Source: an uncultured Flavobacteriaceae bacterium (GTDB taxonomy: Bacteria; Bacteroidota; Bacteroidia; Flavobacteriales; Flavobacteriaceae). Taken from it: DNA of 64,000 nt. Under the pieces are notes generated by a model. That model was not told where the DNA came from. It was given only the letters and a program-made list of their open reading frames with translations, and searched no databases. Shown piece by piece: positions 8,429 to 15,254 of the stretch; the stretch's first letter is position 1; every line of letters begins with the position of its first letter. The stretch lies in NCBI GenBank assembly GCA_947500435.1, contig CANMRV010000003.1:227271-291270 (forward strand). The letters run 5' to 3'. The position numbers and the translations under genes were made by a program.

Positions 8429-8510
8429 AAAACAGGCGCGGGAAGATCTCTTGATATAAATAATATCTAGAGGAAAATTTCAAAAATTTCAATTCAAAAA
8501 TTTAATTTCC

Positions 8511-9674
8511 ATGGCAGCAGAAATAAAAAATCTAAAGGATTTAAAGAATACCGAGTATACCCTGAAAAAACTTTTTAAGGAAGCCGAAGATTTTCTTCCC
8601 CTTTTGGGTACAGACTACGTTGAGCTTTATGTTGGTAATGCAAAGCAATCAGCACATTTTTATAAAACAGCCTTTGGTTTCCAGTCGGAAGCCTATGCCG
8701 GCTTGGAAACAGGAGTAAAAGACCGTGTTTCTTATGTTTTAAAACAAGATAAAATTAGATTGGTGCTCACCACTCCTTTGCAAAAAGGAGGCGAAATCAA
8801 TCGTCATATTGATGAACACGGAGATGGTGTAAAGGTAGTGGCGTTATGGGTTGATGATGCAACCAAAGCTTTTGAGGAAACTACAAAACGCGGCGCAAAA
8901 CCGTATCTGAAACCTATCAAAGAAGAAGATGAAAATGGTCATGTGATTCGCTCTGGAATTTATACCTACGGAGAAACTGTTCATATGTTTGTCGAACGTA
9001 AAAACTACAATGGCATCTTCTTGCCAGGATATCGAAAATGGGAATCACATTATAATCCGGACTCAGTGGGACTCAAATTCATTGATCATATGGTGGGGAA
9101 TGTTGGTTGGGGAGAAATGAACCAATGGTGCAAGTTTTATGGTGAAGTAATGGGCTTTGCGCAAATTGTTTCTTTCGTTGATGATGATATCGCCACGGAG
9201 TATACTGCCCTTATGAGTAAGGTTATGAGTAACGGAAATGGTCGGGTGAAGTTTCCCATTAATGAGCCGGCCAAGGGGCAAAAGAAATCTCAAATAGAGG
9301 AATATTTGGATTTTTATAATGGACCTGGTGTCCAACATATGGCATTGGCTACAGATGATATTGTAGCTACGGTTTCGGCAATGCGTGATAGAGGAGTGGA
9401 ATTTTTGTATGTTCCTGATGAGTATTATGACGATTTATTAGAACGTGTTGGCGAAATAGATGAAGATGTTGAGGTGCTTAAGAAACACGGAATTCTTATT
9501 GACCGAGATGAAGAAGGATATTTATTACAACTATTCACAAAGACAATTGTGGATCGTCCAACACTATTTATAGAGATTATTCAGCGCAAAGGTGCGCAGT
9601 CATTTGGCGTTGGAAATTTTAAAGCACTTTTCGAGGCAATTGAAAGGGAACAAGAAGCACGAGGAACCCTTTAG
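8511..9674 (+). CDS. hppD: 4-hydroxyphenylpyruvate dioxygenase
   Basis: A 387-residue cytoplasmic non-heme iron enzyme that turns 4-hydroxyphenylpyruvate into homogentisate, the second step of tyrosine breakdown. It has the two-half vicinal-oxygen-chelate fold: an N-terminal half (about 30-165) without metal ligands and a C-terminal half (about 190-370) with the iron triad His193 (DHMVGNVG), His276 (GVQHMAL) and Glu355 (FIEIIQRKG), followed by the C-terminal gate helix GVGNFKALFEAIE. Start is the ATG at 8511. Tryptophan dioxygenase lies close downstream, so aromatic amino acid degradation genes are grouped here. Homogentisate dioxygenase is not in the window. Confidence 0.97.
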   Translation: MAAEIKNLKDLKNTEYTLKKLFKEAEDFLPLLGTDYVELYVGNAKQSAHFYKTAFGFQSEAYAGLETGVKDRVSYVLKQDKIRLVLTTPLQKGGEINRHIDEHGDGVKVVALWVDDATKAFEETTKRGAKPYLKPIKEEDENGHVIRSGIYTYGETVHMFVERKNYNGIFLPGYRKWESHYNPDSVGLKFIDHMVGNVGWGEMNQWCKFYGEVMGFAQIVSFVDDDIATEYTALMSKVMSNGNGRVKFPINEPAKGQKKSQIEEYLDFYNGPGVQHMALATDDIVATVSAMRDRGVEFLYVPDEYYDDLLERVGEIDEDVEVLKKHGILIDRDEEGYLLQLFTKTIVDRPTLFIEIIQRKGAQSFGVGNFKALFEAIEREQEARGTL

Positions 9675-9761
9675 GCAGGGCTTTTTCTTAATAAATTCCT
9701 AATTTTTTAATAGGAAATATAAATTAGTGTTAAGAGATAAGTTAAAGTAAGTTAAAACCAA

Positions 9762-9791
9762 TTTGAAGCTGCGAGTTATGTATTAAATTTA
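9762..9791 (+). promoter_or_regulatory. Promoter of the candidate small RNA
   Basis: TTTG at 9762-9765 and TAAATTTA at 9784-9791 are separated by 18 bases. This fits the Bacteroidota -33 TTTG / -7 TAnnTTTG pattern with one mismatch in the last base. The expected transcription start (about 9795-9797) falls exactly at the foot of the first hairpin of the RNA. Confidence 0.65.
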
Positions 9792-9795
9792 CATC

Positions 9796-9898
9796 AGTAA
9801 GGGGTGGTTCCCTTACAACTTTAAGTATTGGTTTTTCATAATTTAAAGTTTGGTTGGTTATTTAGGAAAAGCCTAGTTATTTTTAACTAGGCTTTTTT
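9796..9898 (+). ncRNA. Candidate structured small RNA, about 100 nt
   Basis: Between hppD and the DUF3108 gene there is no protein frame, but there is a promoter followed by three consecutive stems. Stem 1 pairs GTAAGGG (9797-9803) with CCCTTAC (9810-9816). Stem 2 pairs AACTTTAA (9817-9824) with TTAAAGTT (9843-9850). Stem 3 is a strong terminator (9867-9896). Stems 1 and 2 abut with no spare base. This layout is that of an independently transcribed small RNA. A flavobacterial class named Flavo-1 in RNA-family collections is one possible identity, but I cannot confirm it from sequence alone. It could instead be the leader of a failed or attenuated transcript of DUF3108, though the terminator lies about 200 bases before that gene. 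Confidence 0.6.
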
Positions 9899-9900
9899 TG
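9867..9900 (+). terminator. Rho-independent terminator of the small RNA
   Basis: AAAAGCCTAGTTA (9867-9879), a TTTT loop, and TAACTAGGCTTTT (9884-9896) form a 13-base-pair stem followed by TTT. It closes the small RNA unit and insulates it from the DUF3108 gene. Confidence 0.9.
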
Positions 9901-10100
9901 TCACCAATGTTTTTTGTAGTTGGCATAACAATTGTATTAAAAGTATCTGATTTAGGGTATTTCCCTTCTTGATTGTTAACCTAACGAGGCAATATGATAC
10001 TAATGGGTATACAATACTTTGGAATAAATTTTGTTTATGTAATAGTAGATACTAATTGTTCTATAAAGCATTCACTATTTTTACATTAACCCTTCAAGCT

Positions 10101-10940
10101 ATGAAGAAATTTTTACTCTTAATCTTTTTGTCCTTTTGCCTCAGTATCAGCGCGCAAGAATCAGGTGATTTGGCCGTAAATACTAGAGTCAAAAAATCTA
10201 CATCTAAACGAAAAGCTAAGAAAGAATCCGCTTTCGAACCCGGAGAGTGGTTAAAATTCAGAATGCATTATGGCTTTTTGAATGCAAGCTATGCTACACT
10301 TCAAGTTAAATCTGATAAGATAAATGGAATTCCTGTCTATCATGTTGTTGGGCACGGAGAAACCTCAGGTTTTGCAAGTATCTTTTTTAAGGTTGATGAT
10401 ACCTACGAAAGTTATTTTGACAAAGAAGATGGTAAGCCGTACAAATTTGTTAGAAATATTAATGAAGGCGGATATACAAAAGATATTGAGATAGACTTTA
10501 ATCATGAAGAACAGAAGGCTGTTTTAAACGACAAAAAAAATAAGAAGAAGCAAGACATAAAATTGCAGGATAGTGTTCAAGATTTAATCTCTGCCTTTTA
10601 CTATTTGCGAAATAATTACGATGCGGATAGCCTTGAAGTTGGAAAGTCCATAAATATGAAAATGCTTTATGACGATGATGGTATTTTTAACTTCAAGTTA
10701 AAGTATATGGGTGAAGACATATTGAAAACGAAATATGGCAAAGTAAAATGTCATAAGTTCAGACCCTACGTTCAGTCGGGTAGAGTTTTTAAGGAACAAG
10801 AAAGTCTTTCGCTTTGGGTTTCTGCCGATGATAATAAAATACCAATTCGTATTAGTGCTGATTTAGCGGTTGGTGCAATTAAAGCGGACATTGATGGGTA
10901 TAATGGACTAAAGCATCAGTTCAAGATTATTATGGATTAA
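10101..10940 (+). CDS. DUF3108 domain protein, exported
   Basis: A 279-residue protein starting at the ATG at 10101 (MKKFLLLIFLSFCLSISAQ, a clear signal peptide). An in-frame upstream start would add 15 residues that spoil the signal peptide, so it is rejected. The mature part matches DUF3108: an N-terminal EPGEWLKFRMHYGFLNASYA strand pair, a lysine-rich segment, and the C-terminal LSLWVSADDNKIPIRISADLAVGAIKADI. DUF3108 proteins are periplasmic beta-rich proteins of unknown role; in this phylum the gene often sits next to tryptophan dioxygenase, as here. It is read in the same direction as its neighbours, with 115 bases before the next gene. Confidence 0.85.
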   Translation: MKKFLLLIFLSFCLSISAQESGDLAVNTRVKKSTSKRKAKKESAFEPGEWLKFRMHYGFLNASYATLQVKSDKINGIPVYHVVGHGETSGFASIFFKVDDTYESYFDKEDGKPYKFVRNINEGGYTKDIEIDFNHEEQKAVLNDKKNKKKQDIKLQDSVQDLISAFYYLRNNYDADSLEVGKSINMKMLYDDDGIFNFKLKYMGEDILKTKYGKVKCHKFRPYVQSGRVFKEQESLSLWVSADDNKIPIRISADLAVGAIKADIDGYNGLKHQFKIIMD

Positions 10941-10970
10941 GACGACTATCGTTCTTTAGCTATTTTTCAG

Positions 10971-11001
10971 TTTATCTTCTAAAAATCTTTGTGTAGCTTT
11001 G
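10971..11001 (+). promoter_or_regulatory. Promoter upstream of tryptophan 2,3-dioxygenase
   Basis: TTTA at 10971-10974 and TAGCTTTG at 10994-11001 (19-base spacer). The -7 box is a perfect TAnnTTTG and the -33 box has one mismatch. The predicted start of transcription gives a leader of about 50 bases before the ATG at 11056. Confidence 0.55.
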
Positions 11002-11055
11002 GTAACTTAAAGAAGTTGTAGCTTTCTTAGAACGGATAGCCGCAGTTGAAACTCC

Positions 11056-12036
11056 ATGAAAATGAAGAATAAGGAGCAGATTGAATCACAAATCTCCAAA
11101 CTTCAAGAGAAATACAAAGATTCAGGACAAGATTTAAGCTCTTACCTTGACGGCTTACTTTATCAACGTTACCTCACCTATTGGGACTATATTCATTTAG
11201 ATACACTTTTGAGTTTACAGGTTCCGAGAACCTATTTTCCTGATGAAGAGATTTTCATCATGTATCATCAAATTACTGAGCTCTATTTCAAGCTTATTTT
11301 GCATGAGCAAAAACAATTGGTTGATGATAAATCACAAAATGTCGATTTTTTTATTGAAAAGGCAAGGCGTATTAACAGTTATTATCAGGCACTTATTTCC
11401 TCCTTTAGCATTATGATTAAAGGGATGGAACGTCAACAATTTTTGCAGTACCGAATGGCATTGCTACCCGCCAGTGGTTTTCAATCTGCACAATACCGCA
11501 TGATAGAGATTTATGCAACCGCTATGGAAAACTTAGTTCACCATACGGAACGTGACCAATTTTCATCCGAAGATAGTATTGAGGAGCTCTATGAGCATAT
11601 ATATTGGAAGAAAGGAGCTACTGATGCCGATACAGGCGAAAAAACCCTAACGTTAAAACAATTTGAATACCGATATACCCCAAGGTTCATTCGTATTGCC
11701 AAGCAGGTGAAAAGCGGGACTATTTGGAATAAATACTTGCAATTACCCAAAGAAAAACAAGATAATAAAGCGCTTATAAAAGCGTTAAAGACATTGGATC
11801 TAAATGCGAACGTAAACTGGCCCTTGATGCACTTTGGTTCTGCCCATCGTTATCTTGCTAAAGACAAGAAAAGCATCAATGCCACAGGTGGTACAAACTG
11901 GAAGGAATATTTGCCGCCCAGTTTTCAAAAAGTCGTGTTTTTTCCAAGCCTATATACCAAAGAAGAGTTAAATAATTGGGGTAAAGAATGGGTAGACCAT
12001 ATCTTTAATCCTGAAAAAGTATCAAAACCAAAATGA
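11056..12036 (+). CDS. Tryptophan 2,3-dioxygenase
   Basis: A 326-residue heme enzyme of the cytoplasm that opens the indole ring of tryptophan to N-formylkynurenine, the first step of the kynurenine pathway. Family signatures are YLTYWDYIHLDTLLSLQ, the substrate-binding EIFIMYHQITELYFKLILHE (Tyr/His pocket), GFQSAQYRMIEIY, and SAHRYLA with the likely proximal heme ligand His264, followed by ATGGTNWKEYLPPS. The bacterial short form is about 280 residues; this one has an insertion around residues 175-215, common in Bacteroidota. Its stop codon overlaps the ATG of the M23 peptidase (ATGA, 4 bases), so those two are translationally coupled. An alternative ATG two codons later is equally possible. 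Confidence 0.94.
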   Translation: MKMKNKEQIESQISKLQEKYKDSGQDLSSYLDGLLYQRYLTYWDYIHLDTLLSLQVPRTYFPDEEIFIMYHQITELYFKLILHEQKQLVDDKSQNVDFFIEKARRINSYYQALISSFSIMIKGMERQQFLQYRMALLPASGFQSAQYRMIEIYATAMENLVHHTERDQFSSEDSIEELYEHIYWKKGATDADTGEKTLTLKQFEYRYTPRFIRIAKQVKSGTIWNKYLQLPKEKQDNKALIKALKTLDLNANVNWPLMHFGSAHRYLAKDKKSINATGGTNWKEYLPPSFQKVVFFPSLYTKEELNNWGKEWVDHIFNPEKVSKPK

Positions 12037-13328
12037 AAAAATTCTGGGGCATTCTTTTAATCTCAATCCTACTATTTTCTTGTAAAGAAGAAAATGAGGT
12101 TAAAAATGAAGACGCCAAAAAAGAAGTAGCGACAATTCCTGTTATTGAGAAACCAGTTACAAAGTTTGGCTTTAATCTCGATGAGTTTACCGTAAAATAT
12201 GATACCATTAGAAATGGTGATAGTTTTGGTGAACTAATGATGGAGCACAAAGTAGACTATCCTAAAATCGCTAAATTATCATTGGAGTTTAAAGACACGT
12301 TTGATGTTAGAAGAATACGAGTGGGCAAGCCTTACACGATTTTAACATCCAAAGATACTACTGAAGCTGCTCAGATATTTATCTACGAAAACGACAGAAT
12401 TAATTATACGGTTGTAGACTTTAGGGATAGCGTTTCGGCCTATACAGATAGAAAAGAGGTAAAATATGTAGAGCGAGAAGCTTCGGGAATAATTGAGCAA
12501 GGTTCTTCAATCTCACAAGTTATTCAAGAACAGGGTATAGATTATACCGTTACCCATAATCTAGCGGATGTTTATGCCTGGACAATTGATTTTTTCAAGT
12601 TAGAAGCTGGTGATAAGTTTAAGGTTATTTATAAAGAAAAGTATATTAATGATTCCATTTATGCTGGTGCAGAGCCAATAGAAGCGGCATATTTCGAACA
12701 TAGGGGTAAACCAATTTATGCCTTTGCCTATGAGAATGACTCTTTAAAAAGTGTTGTTGATTATTTTGATGAGGAAGCTAATAATTTACGACGCACATTT
12801 TTGAGAGCACCCTTAAAATTCGGACGTATATCATCGGTTTACAATCTAAAAAGAAGAATCAGATATTACGGAAATCGAATTAGACCTCATAAAGGCACCG
12901 ACTATGCAGCTCCAAGAGGAACTCCTATTTTGGCGACTGCTGATGGAACGGTTACGGAATCTACACGAAGAGGAGGGAATGGTAAATATGTGAAAATTCG
13001 GCACAACGGAAAGTATAGTACGCAGTATCTTCATATGAGCAAACAGAATGTAAAAAGAGGTGAGTTTGTTCGGCAAGGTGATGTCATCGGTTGGATTGGA
13101 ATGACAGGAAACACTAGCGGACCGCACGTATGTTATCGTTTTTGGAGAAATGGTAGACAGGTTGACCCAAGAAAAGAAGAACTTCCGAAAGCCGAACCTT
13201 TGGCAAAAACACTCCAACCAGAATACTTCGCTTATGTAGAGCCGATTAAAGACCAGCTTGATTGTATGCTTTATCCTGAAAAACCGGTTGAGGAGGAAGA
13301 GGAAGATTTGGTCACTTTAAATCAATAA
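12033..13328 (+). CDS. M23 family peptidoglycan endopeptidase, lipoprotein
   Basis: A 431-residue lipoprotein (lipobox LLFSC, Cys17) probably anchored on the periplasmic side. A LysM/OapA-like region (about 48-105, NGDSFGELMMEH...GKPYTIL) and a second beta domain (about 150-245) precede the LytM/M23 domain (about 280-385). The zinc motif HKGTD gives His286 and Asp290, and the catalytic YLHMS loop is present. In the usual HxH motif the second histidine, normally a zinc ligand, is Cys367 (His365-Val-Cys367); related Bacteroidota proteins share this, so the enzyme may use cysteine or be structural. It would cut peptide cross-links in the cell wall or activate amidases. It overlaps the preceding dioxygenase stop by 4 bases, although the two functions look unrelated. 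Confidence 0.9.
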   Translation: MKKFWGILLISILLFSCKEENEVKNEDAKKEVATIPVIEKPVTKFGFNLDEFTVKYDTIRNGDSFGELMMEHKVDYPKIAKLSLEFKDTFDVRRIRVGKPYTILTSKDTTEAAQIFIYENDRINYTVVDFRDSVSAYTDRKEVKYVEREASGIIEQGSSISQVIQEQGIDYTVTHNLADVYAWTIDFFKLEAGDKFKVIYKEKYINDSIYAGAEPIEAAYFEHRGKPIYAFAYENDSLKSVVDYFDEEANNLRRTFLRAPLKFGRISSVYNLKRRIRYYGNRIRPHKGTDYAAPRGTPILATADGTVTESTRRGGNGKYVKIRHNGKYSTQYLHMSKQNVKRGEFVRQGDVIGWIGMTGNTSGPHVCYRFWRNGRQVDPRKEELPKAEPLAKTLQPEYFAYVEPIKDQLDCMLYPEKPVEEEEEDLVTLNQ

Positions 13329-13375
13329 TAGGATTTAGATTTGGTTGTCAATTCCGAAGTTTCGGTATTATAGCC

Positions 13376-13383
13376 TATTTTTG
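13376..13383 (+). promoter_or_regulatory. -7 box TATTTTTG for pgi
   Basis: A perfect TAnnTTTG box 59 bases upstream of the pgi ATG. A small stem (CCGAA/TTCGG, 13354-13365) lies just upstream. The -33 element is not clear. Confidence 0.45.
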
Positions 13384-13442
13384 CGTCTTCGAATTTCACT
13401 ACTTCTTGAAAAAACTGAAGCCGTAAATATAAAGACCTATTA

Positions 13443-15080
13443 ATGTCATTACTTAACCACAATCTTACAACTACTCAGGCTTGGGAAAAGCTTACTGACC
13501 ATTACAATCAAACTAGCGCATATCATATTAAAAGCCTTTTTAACAAGGATGCTAATAGGGCGAGTAATTTTTCCATAAAGTGGAATGATTTTCTAGTGGA
13601 TTTTTCCAAGAATAGAATTACGGAAGAAACCATGCAACTATTACTGCAATTGGCGGACGAGGTAAACCTCAAAGACGCAATAGGAAAGTACTATGGCGCA
13701 GATACAATCAATCAGACAGAAGGCCGCGCAGTTCTTCACACAGCCTTGCGAGCAAAGGAGTCAGATATAATTACCGTCGATGGTGAAAATGTTGTTCCCA
13801 AGGTATACGAAGTTAAAAGGCATATTAAGAAATTTACAGATTCAATAGTTTCAGGGGAAAGTAAAGGGTATACAGGAAAATCTTTTACCGATGTAGTGAA
13901 CATAGGAATAGGCGGTTCAGATTTGGGTCCGGCAATGGTTACAGAAGCCCTAAAATTTTATAAGAATCACTTAAAAGTACATTTTGTCAGCAATGTAGAT
14001 GGAGACCATGTACAAGAGGTTTTGAAAGAATTGAATCCTGAGACAACATTATTCGTTGTGGTTTCAAAGACCTTTACAACTCAAGAAACCCTAAGCAACG
14101 CCACTACGATAAAGGAGTGGTTTTTAAGAAGTGGAAGCCAGAAGGATGTTGCAAAACATTTTGCTGCGGTTTCCACGAATGCTGAGAAAATAGCTGAATT
14201 CGGAATTGCCAAAGAAAACGTTTTCCCTATGTGGGATTGGGTCGGTGGCCGATTCTCTCTTTGGAGCGCTGTTGGGTTATCAATAGCTTTAGCCATAGGT
14301 TTTGAAAACTTCAATGCTTTGCTCAAAGGAGCTAACGAAATGGACGAGCATTTTAAGAATGAAGACTTTGATAAAAACATCCCGGTTGTTTTAGCCTTAT
14401 TAAGTATTTGGTACAATAACTTTTATGGTGCCGAGACAGAGGCAGTAATTCCATACACACAATATTTAGGCAGATTTTCAGCCTACCTACAACAAGGTAT
14501 TATGGAGAGCAATGGAAAAAGTGTTGATAGAGATGGGAATCGTGTTAACTACGAAACCGGAACAATTATTTGGGGTGAACCTGGCACCAATTCGCAACAT
14601 GCTTTCTTTCAATTGATACATCAGGGAACAAAGCTGATTCCTGCGGATTTTATTGGCTTTAAAAAATCCCTTTATGGAAATACCGACCACCACAACAAGT
14701 TAATGGCAAACTTTTTTGCACAAACGGAGGCCCTTATGAATGGTAAAACAGGTGAAGAAGTAAGGGCGGAACTGGAAGCAAAGAATATGTCCTTTGATGA
14801 AATTCAGAAACTACTCCCTTTTAAAGTATTTGAAGGCAACAACCCTACAAATACAATTCTGATTGATAAGTTGACTCCGAACAGTTTAGGTGCTTTGATA
14901 GCATTATATGAACATAAAATTTTCGTTCAGGGTGTACTTTGGAATATTTTCAGCTATGACCAATGGGGGGTTGAGTTAGGTAAACAACTGGCCGGCACCA
15001 CCTTAAAAGATATAGAAAACTCAGAAATCAGCAAACACGACAGCTCTACAACGCAACTTCTACAATCTTTTAAGGGTTAA
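13443..15080 (+). CDS. pgi: Glucose-6-phosphate isomerase
   Basis: A 545-residue cytoplasmic enzyme interconverting glucose 6-phosphate and fructose 6-phosphate in glycolysis and gluconeogenesis. The two sugar-isomerase (SIS) subdomains are visible: [12 protein letters not shown] and SKTFTTQET (phosphate binding), [17 protein letters not shown] (family signature 1), the catalytic histidine region [16 protein letters not shown], and the C-terminal [18 protein letters not shown] (signature 2). The length is that of the long proteobacterial/eukaryotic type. It has its own -7 box and no close neighbour, so is probably transcribed alone. glmS, which uses its product fructose 6-phosphate, is at 55 kb. 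Confidence 0.98.
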   Translation: MSLLNHNLTTTQAWEKLTDHYNQTSAYHIKSLFNKDANRASNFSIKWNDFLVDFSKNRITEETMQLLLQLADEVNLKDAIGKYYGADTINQTEGRAVLHTALRAKESDIITVDGENVVPKVYEVKRHIKKFTDSIVSGESKGYTGKSFTDVVNIGIGGSDLGPAMVTEALKFYKNHLKVHFVSNVDGDHVQEVLKELNPETTLFVVVSKTFTTQETLSNATTIKEWFLRSGSQKDVAKHFAAVSTNAEKIAEFGIAKENVFPMWDWVGGRFSLWSAVGLSIALAIGFENFNALLKGANEMDEHFKNEDFDKNIPVVLALLSIWYNNFYGAETEAVIPYTQYLGRFSAYLQQGIMESNGKSVDRDGNRVNYETGTIIWGEPGTNSQHAFFQLIHQGTKLIPADFIGFKKSLYGNTDHHNKLMANFFAQTEALMNGKTGEEVRAELEAKNMSFDEIQKLLPFKVFEGNNPTNTILIDKLTPNSLGALIALYEHKIFVQGVLWNIFSYDQWGVELGKQLAGTTLKDIENSEISKHDSSTTQLLQSFKG

Positions 15081-15152
15081 TTTACGATTTTAGTATTTCT
15101 TAATAAAGTCTAATAACTTCGTTGGTTTTATCACTAGCAATGCTAAAATTGT

Positions 15153-15179
15153 GTTAAATTTGCATGCCGCAAATTTAAC
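15153..15179. promoter_or_regulatory. Perfect 11-bp inverted repeat upstream of TonB receptor (candidate operator)
   Basis: GTTAAATTTGC (15153-15163) is followed after 5 bases by its exact reverse complement GCAAATTTAAC (15169-15179). Each arm contains TAAATTTG, a perfect -7 box, on opposite strands. It lies 13 bases upstream of the promoter assigned to the receptor. No T-run follows, so it is not a terminator; a regulator binding site or a bidirectional promoter is more likely. Confidence 0.55.
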
Positions 15180-15191
15180 CTTGCCTTAATC

Positions 15192-15219
15192 TTGGCAAAA
15201 TAAAAAAGGGTCATTTTTG
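15192..15219 (+). promoter_or_regulatory. Candidate promoter of the TonB receptor
   Basis: TTG at 15192-15194 and CATTTTTG at 15212-15219 with a 17-base spacer fit the -33/-7 pattern with one mismatch. It lies 35 bases before the ATG at 15255. Confidence 0.45.
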
Positions 15220-15254
15220 CAGCAAAATTGAAAACTAAAATAAACACGAGACAG

